A DNA stretch of 64,000 bases from DASWJS01 sp036397035. Lineage in GTDB: Bacteria > Actinomycetota > AC-67. Shown in pieces: positions 8,972 to 16,741 of this stretch; positions within the stretch are counted from its first letter, which is position 1; the number at the start of each line of letters is the position of its first letter. A program made the translations under genes and the position numbers. The stretch covers positions 62,001 through 126,000 of the forward strand of contig DASWJS010000020.1 of the NCBI GenBank assembly GCA_036397035.1, in the 5' to 3' direction. The notes beneath the pieces are model-generated. The model was not told where the DNA came from, did not search any database, and saw only the letters and a program-made list of their open reading frames with translations.

Positions 8972-10222
8972 CTATCCGGCGGCGCGCAGCGTGGCCACGC
9001 CGACGGCAAGCGCGAGCATCGGAACGCCGGGGACGAGCCCGCCGATCGCGATGCCGATCATGCCGCCGGTCGCAAGCAGCGCTCCGGCCACCGTCGTCCG
9101 CGAGGAGGCGGCGCGCGGCCGAGTCGCCCGAAGGCTCCGGACCTCCAGGCGCGCGAACAGAGCCACGAACACCGCGAGGAAGGCGGCAAGCGCGAGCATC
9201 CACGCCGGCCGGAGCGCCCACCACGCGCCCGAACCGGGTTCGGGCTGTGGCAGGCCGGCCGGGAACAGCACCACGGCGCCCACCACCAGCGCGGTCATGT
9301 GCCACAAGAACAGGGTCATGACGACGGTGTTCGCCGCGACGACGGCTCGCCACGGACGCTCACGCCGCAGCCAGCGGTTGACGGCCGGCCGGGCGAGCAG
9401 CGCCAGGCCCACCATCCAGAGCCCGTGCATCGCGAGCGCGAGCGTCGGCGGGGCGTTGTTGGAGTCCGCCGCTCCCGGTACGCCGACCATGCTCACCGGG
9501 TACAGGCCGGTTGCGGCGAACGTGACGACGACGCCGGCGCCGATCGCGGCGAGCCCCGCCACGGCCGCGCGGCCGGCGCGGTCGAACGAGCCGTCGGCGA
9601 GCAGGAAGCCGAGTTGATGGGGAACCAGCCAGACCAGGGCATAGTTGAGCGGTCCGACGGGCGCCCCGAAGTGCCGGCTCGCGCCGTCGACGACCGCGGC
9701 GCCGGCGAGCAGCGCGAGCGGCACGCGCGCGCCGTAGCGTTCGTGTGCGCGAATCAGCGCGGGCGCCATCAGCACGACTACGAGATAGACGCCTAGGAAC
9801 CAGAGCGGGATTGCCACGAGCGTCGCCAGCTCGGCGGAGAAGCCCGTGCTGACGCCGGCCGCGCGGATCGCCACGACGGTCGCGAGCCACACGCCGGCGA
9901 ATACCGCGGTCGGGCCGAGCAGCCGCCGGAAGCGGGAGCGAACGAACGTTCCGTAGTCGCGTCGCGATCGCCATGCGACGAAGTTGCCGAAGCCTCCCGC
10001 GAAGAAGAACAGCGGCATCACCTGGAGGCCCCAGGTCAGCCATTGCGCCCACGGGACGACCGCGAGCGCGTTCTGCCCGGTGAACACGCCGCCTTCGAAG
10101 GCGACGACGGCGAGCAGCCAGTGGCCGAGCACCACGACCGCGATGGAAGCGGCGCGAAGCAGGTCGACGAAGCGGTCCCGCGTGACGGGGGTGGTGCGCG
10201 CGAGCGTTGCGATGGTGTCCAT
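8972..10222 (-). CDS. Acyltransferase 3 (OafA-like) integral membrane protein
   Basis: 416 residues, about ten hydrophobic segments. The family signature is at the N-terminus: RDRFVDLLRAASIAVVVLGHW (the Arg and His of acyltransferase-3), followed by MPLFFFAGGF, typical of membrane O-acyltransferases that modify surface sugars or lipids. The C-terminal soluble SGNH domain of some OafA proteins is absent. The ATG at 10222 is chosen because the conserved domain begins at about residue 15; longer upstream readings run through a neighbouring gene. The substrate is unknown. Confidence 0.8.
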   Translation of the reverse strand: MDTIATLARTTPVTRDRFVDLLRAASIAVVVLGHWLLAVVAFEGGVFTGQNALAVVPWAQWLTWGLQVMPLFFFAGGFGNFVAWRSRRDYGTFVRSRFRRLLGPTAVFAGVWLATVVAIRAAGVSTGFSAELATLVAIPLWFLGVYLVVVLMAPALIRAHERYGARVPLALLAGAAVVDGASRHFGAPVGPLNYALVWLVPHQLGFLLADGSFDRAGRAAVAGLAAIGAGVVVTFAATGLYPVSMVGVPGAADSNNAPPTLALAMHGLWMVGLALLARPAVNRWLRRERPWRAVVAANTVVMTLFLWHMTALVVGAVVLFPAGLPQPEPGSGAWWALRPAWMLALAAFLAVFVALFARLEVRSLRATRPRAASSRTTVAGALLATGGMIGIAIGGLVPGVPMLALAVGVATLRAAG

Positions 10223-10286
10223 GGCCGTCGAGTGTCGCACTCGCGCGCCGCGCCGGCCATCGGTCGACCGACCGATCCGCGCGGGC

Positions 10287-10631
10287 CTACCTTCCCATCT
10301 TCGTCTGGGTAGGTCCGGCAACGCTCGCCTGTGTGACGGCGAGCCGCGGGACCGGCGTCTCCAGGACCCCGCGCAGGATCTGCAGGGCGCGCGGCTCGAC
10401 CCGGTAGTACACCCACGTCCCGCGCTTCTCGCGCGTGAGGAACCCCGCTTCGTGGAGCACCTTGAGGTGGTGGCTGACGGTCGGCTGGGAGAGCCGCGCG
10501 GGCCGGGCAAGGTCGCACACGCAGCTTTCGGCTGCGGGCTGAGCCGCGATCAGGCTGAGCAGCCGCAGTCGCGCGGGGTCCGAAAGGACCTTGAACGCCC
10601 CGGCGACCTGTGTGGCCTCTCGCGCGGACAG
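10287..10631 (-). CDS. ArsR-family winged-helix regulator, start codon non-canonical (CTG?)
   Basis: The frame encodes VAGAFKVLSDPARLRLLSLI, then SCVCDLARPARLSQPTVSHH and an HTH wing ending in KRGTWVYYRV, a full ArsR/SmtB fold. The CVC motif in helix alpha-3 is the metalloid/heavy-metal sensing site of ArsR-type sensors. There is no ATG, GTG or TTG between the TGA of the upstream thioredoxin gene (10641-10643, same frame) and the domain. The first near-cognate codon is CTG at 10631. A GTG at 10520 would cut the fold in half between the two Cys. So the protein may start at CTG (114 residues), may arise by TGA readthrough, or the start may be lost by mutation or sequencing error. Confidence 0.7.
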   Translation of the reverse strand: MSAREATQVAGAFKVLSDPARLRLLSLIAAQPAAESCVCDLARPARLSQPTVSHHLKVLHEAGFLTREKRGTWVYYRVEPRALQILRGVLETPVPRLAVTQASVAGPTQTKMGR

Positions 10632-10640
10632 CGCGGCCTG

Positions 10641-11390
10641 TCAGAACAGGGCGCCGGCCAGCTCGCGGCGAGCTTCCAGCGCGCGCGGATCCTCGGGGCT
10701 GAGCGTGTCCAGGAGCCGGACGAGGTGCGTTCGGAGCGCGTTTCGGTCGAGGCCCGCGCGGATCCCGTCGACCAGCAGGGCCGACGCCTCGCCGATCGCG
10801 CCGGCCGCGAAGAGCGCGTCGGCGAGCGCGGTTCGGGCCTCGACGTCCGCGGGATTCTCCGCGAGGCGGGCTTCGAGCGCCGTGCGGTCCGCGGTGCCCA
10901 CGCGCTGAGCCAGCTCCACGCGCTCGACGGCGGCCTTGGCCTCGGTTCGTCCCGGCTCGTGCCCGAGCGCCTCGCGGTAGGACTCGAGCGCGCGATCGAG
11001 ATCGCCTGCCTCCTCCGCCCGCCCGCCGGCTTCCATCGCCAGGTCGGCCTCGGACGGCCCGAGTTGCGCGAGCCACCGGCGCACGCTCGCCTCCGGCAGC
11101 GCGCCGACGAACTCGTCGACCTCCAGGCCGTCCTTGAACGCGCGAACGGCGGGGATCCCTTGGACGCCGAACGCGCCGGCCAGGCCCGGGTTGCGGTCGA
11201 CGTCGACCTTCGCCAGCACCCAGTCGCCCTGCGCCTGCGTCGCGAGTCGCTCCAGCATCGGGCCGAGCGTTCGGCACGGTCCGCACCAGGCGGCCCAGAA
11301 GTCGACCACGACGGGGACCTCCTTCGAGCGTTGCAGGACGTCCCGCTCGAACGTGGCCTCGTCGACGTCGTAGACGTGTACGCCGTTCAC
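10641..11390 (-). CDS. cnoX: Thioredoxin-TPR co-chaperone (CnoX/YbbN-like)
   Basis: 249 residues from the GTG at 11390. An N-terminal thioredoxin domain with an intact WAAWCGPC active site (about residues 32-40) and the cis-Pro in GIPAVRAF is followed by C-terminal TPR-like helices (AGDLDRALESYREALGHEPG). This order and length match CnoX/YbbN, which protects unfolded proteins and hands them to chaperones; some orthologues have redox activity because the CxxC is intact, as here. It ends in ELAGALF, the usual tail for the family. The start is supported by a TATCCT box 7 nt upstream (leaderless). It is followed in the same frame by the ArsR regulator. Confidence 0.85.
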   Translation of the reverse strand: MNGVHVYDVDEATFERDVLQRSKEVPVVVDFWAAWCGPCRTLGPMLERLATQAQGDWVLAKVDVDRNPGLAGAFGVQGIPAVRAFKDGLEVDEFVGALPEASVRRWLAQLGPSEADLAMEAGGRAEEAGDLDRALESYREALGHEPGRTEAKAAVERVELAQRVGTADRTALEARLAENPADVEARTALADALFAAGAIGEASALLVDGIRAGLDRNALRTHLVRLLDTLSPEDPRALEARRELAGALF

Positions 11391-11397
11391 AAGGGCA

Positions 11398-11403
11398 AGG
11401 ATA
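11398..11403 (-). promoter_or_regulatory. -10 box TATCCT for leaderless cnoX
   Basis: TATCCT on the minus strand lies 7 nt before the GTG at 11390. It fixes the start of cnoX. Confidence 0.4.
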
Positions 11404-11436
11404 TCGGCGCGCGCGGTGGGTACGCGTCGCCGGCTC

Positions 11437-11442
11437 GGTAGA
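11437..11442 (+). promoter_or_regulatory. -10 box TAGACT upstream of SDR 11473
   Basis: TAGACT lies 30 nt before the ATG, leaving a short leader that contains a GGGAGG Shine-Dalgarno (about 11459-11464). Confidence 0.35.
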
Positions 11443-11472
11443 CTGGGCGTTTTCCAGCGGGAGGTTTCGGCC

Positions 11473-12237
11473 ATGGACGTGCGGGGCAAATCGGCGTTGG
11501 TGACGGGTGGAGCATCGGGGCTCGGACGGGCGACGGTCGAGGCGCTGCTTGCGGGCGGCGCGAGCGTCGTGATCGCCGACCTGCCGACGTCGGAGGGCGA
11601 AGCGGTCGCCAAGGAGCTTGGGGAGCGCGCGCGGTTCGCGCCCATCGACGTCACGAGCGAGGAGGACGGTCGCGCCGCGGTCCAGACGGCGGTGGGCGCC
11701 TTCGGGGCGCTCCACGTCGCGGTGAACTGCGCGGGCGTCGCGTGGGCGCAGCGAACGGTGAGCAAGGACGGTCCGCACCCGCTCGATCTCTTCGCCAAGG
11801 TCGTCACCGTCAACCTCATCGGCACCTTCAACATGACGCGGCTCGCCGCGGCCCAGATGGTGAGCCAGGAGCCGATCGACGGCGAGCGCGGCGTGATCGT
11901 GAACACGGCTTCGATCGCCGCCTTCGACGGCCAGATCGGCCAGGTCGCCTACGCGGCGTCGAAGGGCGGCGTGGTGTCGATGACGCTGCCGGTCGCGCGC
12001 GACCTCGCGGCCCGGCTCATTCGCGTCTGCACGATCGCGCCCGGCACGATGAACACGCCGATGCTCGCGCTGCTGCCGCAAGAGGCGCGCGACGCGCTCG
12101 CGGCGGGCATCCCGCACCCGAGCCGGCTCGGCGAGCCGAGCGAGTTCGCGGCGCTCGTCCGGCACATCTGCGAGAACCAGTTCCTCAACGCCGAGACCAT
12201 CCGCCTGGACGGCGCGCTCCGCATGCCGCCGAAGTAG
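11473..12237 (+). CDS. SDR oxidoreductase, 3-hydroxyacyl-CoA dehydrogenase (HSD17B10)-like
   Basis: 254 residues. NAD-binding TGGASGLG, an acidic residue after strand beta-2 (IADLP) pointing to NADH, NCAGVAWA, a catalytic Ser in NTASIAAF and the YAASK Tyr/Lys pair are all present. The stretch MTLPVARDLA and TIAPGTMNTPML match the type II 3-hydroxyacyl-CoA dehydrogenase (HSD10) subgroup, suggesting beta-oxidation or branched-chain degradation. A strong GGGAGG Shine-Dalgarno supports the ATG. The next gene starts immediately after its TAG. Confidence 0.85.
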   Translation: MDVRGKSALVTGGASGLGRATVEALLAGGASVVIADLPTSEGEAVAKELGERARFAPIDVTSEEDGRAAVQTAVGAFGALHVAVNCAGVAWAQRTVSKDGPHPLDLFAKVVTVNLIGTFNMTRLAAAQMVSQEPIDGERGVIVNTASIAAFDGQIGQVAYAASKGGVVSMTLPVARDLAARLIRVCTIAPGTMNTPMLALLPQEARDALAAGIPHPSRLGEPSEFAALVRHICENQFLNAETIRLDGALRMPPK

Positions 12238-12786
12238 GTGTCGGTGGCGCGCCGGACGGTTGCCGGAGCCCTCGCCCTCGCGGCGATCGCGGCGAACGCC
12301 CAGCCGGCGAGCGCAGCGCCGAAGCGGCTCGCGATCGGGGACTCGGTGATGCTCGGGGCGCGCGACGAGCTGAAGGAGGACGCGGGGTTCCGGCGGGTGG
12401 ACGCCGACGTCTCGCGGCAGTTCTACGCGGCCGACAACCGGGTTCGGTACTGGAAGCGCCGGGGCGTCCTGCCGCGCGTGGTCTTCATCCACCTCGGCAA
12501 CAACGGCCGTGTGCTGGCCGCGGATTGCGACGACGCGGTGCGGGCCGCGGGAAGCTGGCGCTCCGTGTTCTTCGCGACGCTGAAGGTCCCGCGATCGTGG
12601 CGCAAGCCGAACAACGTCCAGTTGCGGGCGTGCGCCAAGCGGCACGCGAACGCCTACGTGATCGGCTGGAACCGGTACAGCAAGGACCACCCCGAGTGGT
12701 TCGCGAGCGACGGGTTCCACCTGAGCCCGCTCGGACAGGACAGGTACGCGGCGTTCGTGGACCGGCGGATTACGCGAGTCGTGTAA
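12238..12786 (+). CDS. Secreted SGNH-hydrolase-like protein
   Basis: 182 residues starting at a GTG that abuts the TAG of the SDR gene. It has a signal peptide (RRTVAGALALAAIAANAQPASA). SGNH landmarks are GDSVMLGARDEL (block I Ser), GNNG (block III Asn) and DGFHLSPLG (block V Asp-x-x-His). This pattern matches the SGNH domain often fused to acyltransferase-3 proteins, which acetylates or deacetylates cell-wall polymers. Here it stands alone. The stop is 4 bp from that of the convergent hydrolase gene. Confidence 0.75.
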   Translation: MSVARRTVAGALALAAIAANAQPASAAPKRLAIGDSVMLGARDELKEDAGFRRVDADVSRQFYAADNRVRYWKRRGVLPRVVFIHLGNNGRVLAADCDDAVRAAGSWRSVFFATLKVPRSWRKPNNVQLRACAKRHANAYVIGWNRYSKDHPEWFASDGFHLSPLGQDRYAAFVDRRITRVV

Positions 12787-12790
12787 CGGC

Positions 12791-13597
12791 TCACGCCGCG
12801 CGCGGCGCCGAGGAGTTCAGAAAGCCGGCGACGAGATCGGTGAACTCGTCGCGCCGCTCGATCCACATTTGGAAGGGCTCCGGCCAGATCGACGCGCGCG
12901 CGTTCGGGATGAGGCTGGCCAGCTCTCGCGCGACGTCCGCCGGGTGCGTCGGGTCGCCTTCGTGGCCGGCGACGAGCACCGCGGCCGTCGCCCGCGCGAG
13001 CACCGCGCGATCGGCGACGGGCGGCGTCCCGCCGGCATAGGCGCGCATGGCGCGCGGGACGCCGGTGGCGTTCATGCGCAAGACTTGCGCCCGGATCTGC
13101 CCGGCCCAGCGCGGGTCCGCCGCGAGCGCCGACCGGCGCGGGTCCGCGACGTGCTCGGCGACCTCGTCAAGCGGCAGCGTCTCGAGCATGCGCGCCATCT
13201 CCAGCTCGCCGTCCCGGTTCGGGCACGGGCCGTCGACCTGGCTCGGCATGACGAGCACCGCCTGCTCGAGCCGTTCCAGCAGCGGCAGGATCGCGGCGGC
13301 GCCCAGCGAGACGCCGAGCGCGCGCGTGGCGCCGGCGTGGTCCACGACGAATCGCAGGTCGGCCGCCATCGCCTCGTGATCGAAGGACTCGGCGTCGGCC
13401 GAGCTGCGCCCGTGGCCCCTGAAGTCGAAGAGCACGCGCGTGCCGTGGACGGGGATCGTCAGGTGGCGCACGTCCTCCAGCGAGGACCCGAGCCCGTGGG
13501 CGAAGACGGTGACCGGCTCACCCGCGCCGATGCGCTCGATCCAGAGCGAGCACCCGGGCCCGCGAACCAGCCCGCGCGCGCCGTCCGGCGCGCCCAT
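12791..13597 (-). CDS. Alpha/beta-hydrolase fold protein, probable catalytic His missing
   Basis: 268 residues. The fold is shown by TVFAHGLGSS (oxyanion loop), FDFRGHGRS and the nucleophile elbow GVSLGAAA. An acid-loop region lies near AGHEGDPTHP. The usual last-strand His is not seen: the final 35 residues contain none (the expected position reads SIWPEPFQMW). It may therefore be non-hydrolytic or use the His of the acid loop. Its ATG overlaps the TGA of etfA, making it the last gene of an etfB-etfA-hydrolase operon. Confidence 0.7.
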   Translation of the reverse strand: MGAPDGARGLVRGPGCSLWIERIGAGEPVTVFAHGLGSSLEDVRHLTIPVHGTRVLFDFRGHGRSSADAESFDHEAMAADLRFVVDHAGATRALGVSLGAAAILPLLERLEQAVLVMPSQVDGPCPNRDGELEMARMLETLPLDEVAEHVADPRRSALAADPRWAGQIRAQVLRMNATGVPRAMRAYAGGTPPVADRAVLARATAAVLVAGHEGDPTHPADVARELASLIPNARASIWPEPFQMWIERRDEFTDLVAGFLNSSAPRAA

Positions 13598-14556
13598 CAG
13601 CCCTTGCGCGCCTTGACCTCTTCGGTGAGCTGCGGGACGATCTTCAGCGCGTCGCCGACGATCCCGAGGTCGGCCAGCGAGAAGATCGGCGCGTCGGGGT
13701 CCTTGTTGATCGCGATGATGCGGTCCGAGGACTTCATGCCGACGATGTGCTGCGTGGCGCCGCTGATGCCGATCGCGACGTAGACCTTCGGCTTGACCGT
13801 CTTGCCGGTCTGCCCGACCTGCATGGCGTAGGGAACCCAGCCCGCGTCCACGACCGCGCGCGTCGCGCCGACGGCGGTGTTGCCGATGGCCGCGGCCAGG
13901 TCGTCGAGCAGGGAGAAGTTCGACGGGTCCTGCAGACCGCGGCCGCCGCTGAGGACGACCGGCGCGTCTTCGAGCTGGATGCCCTCGGCTTCCTTCTCGT
14001 GGCGGGCGGTGACCTTCGCGCCGGCGACGCCGGCGAGGTCGATCGTCACCGGGACGACCTCGGCGGTGCCGCCGGAGGGCGACGCCTCCGCGGACTTCGG
14101 ACGGATGAGCACGATCTTCGGGTCGGGACCTTCGAAGGACACGTCCACGATCTGCGCGCCGCCGAGGATCGCGGTCTGCGCCGAGTCGACCGAGGGCACG
14201 CCGGTCGCGTTGCTCATCAGCGCCGAGCCGGTCTTGGCCGACAGGCGCGAGGCGACGTCGCGGGCCTCGTAGGTCATCGGGAACAGGACGACGTTCGGCG
14301 CGTGCTCGGCCGCGAGCGTCGCGAGCGCGTGCGCCGCCGCCGACGCGATCACGTCGTGGTAGGCCGCGTCGTCGCTCGCGAACACCTTCGTCGCTCCGTA
14401 CTCACCGAAGGTCGCCGCCGCCTCGGTCGCGCCCGGCCCCAGGACGACGGCCTCCAGCTCGCCGCCCAGCTCGCGCGCCATCGTCAGCAGCTCGAGCGTC
14501 GTCTTGTACCCGGTGGACCCCGGAGTGGGATCGCCGTACACCCAGATCTTCGCCAT
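13597..14556 (-). CDS. etfA: Electron transfer flavoprotein subunit alpha
   Basis: 319 residues, the usual size. The C-terminal FAD domain carries VVLSGGRGLQDPSNF and the signature SDRIIAINKDPDAPIF-SLADLGIVGD, which bind FAD; the N-terminal part is the ETF domain (MAKIWVYGD start). With EtfB it forms the heterodimer that accepts electrons from acyl-CoA and related dehydrogenases and passes them to the quinone pool through ETF:quinone oxidoreductase. No acyl-CoA dehydrogenase lies next door, so the partners are elsewhere. A hairpin lies between its Shine-Dalgarno and start codon. Confidence 0.95.
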   Translation of the reverse strand: MAKIWVYGDPTPGSTGYKTTLELLTMARELGGELEAVVLGPGATEAAATFGEYGATKVFASDDAAYHDVIASAAAHALATLAAEHAPNVVLFPMTYEARDVASRLSAKTGSALMSNATGVPSVDSAQTAILGGAQIVDVSFEGPDPKIVLIRPKSAEASPSGGTAEVVPVTIDLAGVAGAKVTARHEKEAEGIQLEDAPVVLSGGRGLQDPSNFSLLDDLAAAIGNTAVGATRAVVDAGWVPYAMQVGQTGKTVKPKVYVAIGISGATQHIVGMKSSDRIIAINKDPDAPIFSLADLGIVGDALKIVPQLTEEVKARKG

Positions 14557-14591
14557 CGCTTTGCGGCCGGCGCGCCGGCCCGACCCTCCTT
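14557..14591 (-). promoter_or_regulatory. Distant Shine-Dalgarno with intervening hairpin upstream of etfA
   Basis: AAGGAGG (14585-14591, overlapping the etfB stop) is 28 nt from the etfA ATG. Between them lies a perfect 16-bp palindrome GGCCGGCGCGCCGGCC (14565-14580). Folded as a 6-bp stem it would reduce the effective spacing to about 12 nt. Confidence 0.45.
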
Positions 14592-15354
14592 AGATGACCT
14601 TGGCTTCCTTGAGGAACTCCGCGATCTTGGCCGCGCCGGTCCCGTCGTCTTCGAACTTCTCGCCCGCGCCGCGCGCCGGCGCCGGCTCGATCTTGGCGAT
14701 CGACTGCGTCGCGCGCACGTCGTCCGCGCTCAAGCCGAGGTCCGCCACGGTGAGCTGCTCGACCGGCTTGGACTTCGCCTGCATGATCCCCTTGAAGGTG
14801 GGGTAGCGCGGCTCGTTGACGCCGGCCGTCACGGTGACGAGCGCCGGCAGCGCGCACTCGACGTCGTCGTAGCCCTTCTCGGTCTGGCGCTGCACGTGCA
14901 GCGTGCCGTCCTTCACGTCAAGCTCCTTGGCGAAGGTCGCCTGCGGCAGGCCGAGCAGCTCGGCCACGGTGCCGGGCACCGTGCCGGTCGAGCCGTCGGT
15001 GGACTCGACACCCGCGATCACGAGGTCGTAGCTTTCGCGCTTGATCGCCGCCGCCAGGACGCGCGCGGTGGCCAGCCCGTCGGCGCCTTCGAGCTGCGGG
15101 TCGGTGACGAGGATGCCCTTGTGCGCGCCCATCGACAGGGCGCGCCGGATTGCCTCCATCGCGTGGTCCGGCCCCATCGAAAGGACCGTCACCTCGCCGC
15201 CGCCGGACTCGGTCAACTGCAGCGCGGCTTCGACGCCGAACTCGTCGCCCGGGTCGAGCACGTTCGTGCCGCCCGTGCGCTTGATCCGACCGTCCACCAG
15301 CTCGTAGGGATTGTTCGGATCGGGGATCTGCTTGACGCATACGAGAACGTTCAT
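14590..15354 (-). CDS. etfB: Electron transfer flavoprotein subunit beta
   Basis: 254 residues. It starts MNVLVCVKQIPDP, the family N-terminus. It has the DEFGVEAALQL helix and SMGP-DHAMEAIRRALSMGA, then the AMP-binding signature around VIAGVESTDGSTGTVPG. It partners EtfA from the next gene. AT-rich sequence (TAAAAC) lies about 9 nt upstream of the ATG and could be its -10 box. The gene heads the etfB-etfA-hydrolase operon. Confidence 0.95.
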   Translation of the reverse strand: MNVLVCVKQIPDPNNPYELVDGRIKRTGGTNVLDPGDEFGVEAALQLTESGGGEVTVLSMGPDHAMEAIRRALSMGAHKGILVTDPQLEGADGLATARVLAAAIKRESYDLVIAGVESTDGSTGTVPGTVAELLGLPQATFAKELDVKDGTLHVQRQTEKGYDDVECALPALVTVTAGVNEPRYPTFKGIMQAKSKPVEQLTVADLGLSADDVRATQSIAKIEPAPARGAGEKFEDDGTGAAKIAEFLKEAKVI

Positions 15355-15383
15355 GGTCGAAGGGTTTTATCGCAGCGGGCGGC

Positions 15384-15887
15384 TCAGGGCGAATCCGGCG
15401 CGATTGCCCCGGGAGCGGCATAGGACAGGAGCCGCTCGGGCGTGACGACCATCAGCAGGCCGACCCAGGAGGCCAGCGCGCCCTCGTCGTCCCGGAAGGG
15501 CGCGCGCACCTCCAGCGGCGCGTCCATCGGCTCGATCAGCCGGGCCGTCCCCTCGGCGATCACGACGACGTGCTCGTCGTCCTCGCCGTGGGTCACGACC
15601 AGCGAGCAGGACGGCTGATGGCGGACGTTGCGAACTCGCTGTGCGTCCGGGAGCGTGCCGATCACGAACCGCGTCCCGACGAGCGCGTACCCGACCGGCG
15701 CCGCATGCGGCCGGCCGTCGGGCCGCACGGTCCCCAGGATCGCATAGCGCTTCGCGCCGAGGTAGGCGGCGAGCGCCTCGCCGGTCATTCGCCGCTCGGG
15801 CGGGAACGCGTTGCGGGTCGCCTCGGACGCGCGCGCGAAGCTCGCTTCCTGGATGCGCGCGAGCGCGGCCGCCGTCTCGTCGGTCAC
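15384..15887 (-). CDS. Pyridoxamine 5'-phosphate oxidase (PPOX)-like flavin/F420-binding protein
   Basis: 167 residues, a single split-barrel domain: KRYAILGTVRPDGRPHAAPVG (the strand-turn-strand of the PPOX fold), FVIGTLPDAQRVRNVRHQPSCSL (phosphate-binding Arg region), and a typical C-terminal extension. The length suits the small PPOX class whose members bind FMN, F420 or haem. No exact substrate can be given. Its GTG start overlaps the TGA of the upstream lipoprotein gene (GTGA), so the two are cotranslated. Confidence 0.7.
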   Translation of the reverse strand: MTDETAAALARIQEASFARASEATRNAFPPERRMTGEALAAYLGAKRYAILGTVRPDGRPHAAPVGYALVGTRFVIGTLPDAQRVRNVRHQPSCSLVVTHGEDDEHVVVIAEGTARLIEPMDAPLEVRAPFRDDEGALASWVGLLMVVTPERLLSYAAPGAIAPDSP

Positions 15888-16684
15888 GCCGGCGTCAGGG
15901 ACCGCAGCTCGTCAACGCGTTCGATCGAAAACGACACGCCCCCGCTCTTCCCGGTCGTGTAGTCGTCGAGCCTGACCGCAAGCGAATGCTCGGGCGCGAT
16001 CCAACTGGTGACGTCGGAGTGCTGCTCGGCGTCGTCTTCGACGACGTCGATCAGCACGTGCAGCACGACGGTGTCGACCGCCGAGCCGCCGATCGTGACG
16101 ACCTCGGTCCCCTCGACGCTCACGCGGATGGTCACCTTCATCCGTCCGCACCTCGACGAGGACCGCCACGAGTCCCCGGTCTCCAGCGGGAGCGCGACCA
16201 GCGTCATCGGCTCCTCCATCGAGCACGCGTACTCCCGGCCGCCGAACCTCGTCGCCGTGGCGAGCAGCGTCACCCGGTCGCCGCCGAAGCGCAACCGTTC
16301 GGTCAGGGTGAAGTCGTCGGAGTATTCGCGGACCTGCTTTTGCACGCCGTTCTTGGGTGGCGAGACGACGAGGGTTCCCGTCGGATCGAAGGGGACCTCG
16401 AGCGCGCCGAACGTGATGCCGCCGTCCTGCGTGTACGTGTAGGTGCCGGTCGCGGGCGGGCGCGTACGCGCGACGGCGGCAGCTCCCCCTGCGGTTCCGG
16501 GCGCGGGATTTCCCGACGTCGACGACTCGGCCCCGGGGCCGGCCGAAGCGCCGGCCGAGGCCGCGGCCGGCGCGGAGGATCGCGCCGGGTCGCTTGCCGA
16601 AGCGGTCGTCGTGCCGGCGACGGGAGGAGTGGTTGCGCTGCAGGCGCTCGCGCCCAACGCAAGCAGGACCAGGAGCCGCGGCAT
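15884..16684 (-). CDS. Predicted lipoprotein of unknown function
   Basis: 266 residues from the ATG at 16684. The N-terminus PRLLVLLALGASAC is a lipoprotein signal with the lipid-bearing Cys followed by a long Ala/Ser/Thr/Pro-rich linker (about 60 residues), then a beta-rich domain of about 180 residues with two Cys (CSM and CGRM). No known family is recognised. A GTG three codons upstream is possible, but TAGCGT lies 7 nt before the ATG and fits the leaderless rule. It is translationally coupled to the PPOX gene. Confidence 0.65.
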   Translation of the reverse strand: MPRLLVLLALGASACSATTPPVAGTTTASASDPARSSAPAAASAGASAGPGAESSTSGNPAPGTAGGAAAVARTRPPATGTYTYTQDGGITFGALEVPFDPTGTLVVSPPKNGVQKQVREYSDDFTLTERLRFGGDRVTLLATATRFGGREYACSMEEPMTLVALPLETGDSWRSSSRCGRMKVTIRVSVEGTEVVTIGGSAVDTVVLHVLIDVVEDDAEQHSDVTSWIAPEHSLAVRLDDYTTGKSGGVSFSIERVDELRSLTPA

Positions 16685-16691
16685 CCCCGGC

Positions 16692-16697
16692 ACGCTA
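16692..16697 (-). promoter_or_regulatory. -10 box TAGCGT for leaderless lipoprotein gene
   Basis: TAGCGT on the minus strand is 7 nt before the ATG at 16684 and favours that start over the upstream GTG. Confidence 0.35.
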
Positions 16698-16741
16698 CCA
16701 GGCTCACCGAAGCGGCATCAGGTTCCGTGCGGGATGGCCCT

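Noticed and set aside
10036..12720. Minus-strand open frame of 894 codons through the acyltransferase, ArsR and SDR region
   Set aside because: It crosses several real genes out of frame and has no recognisable domain.
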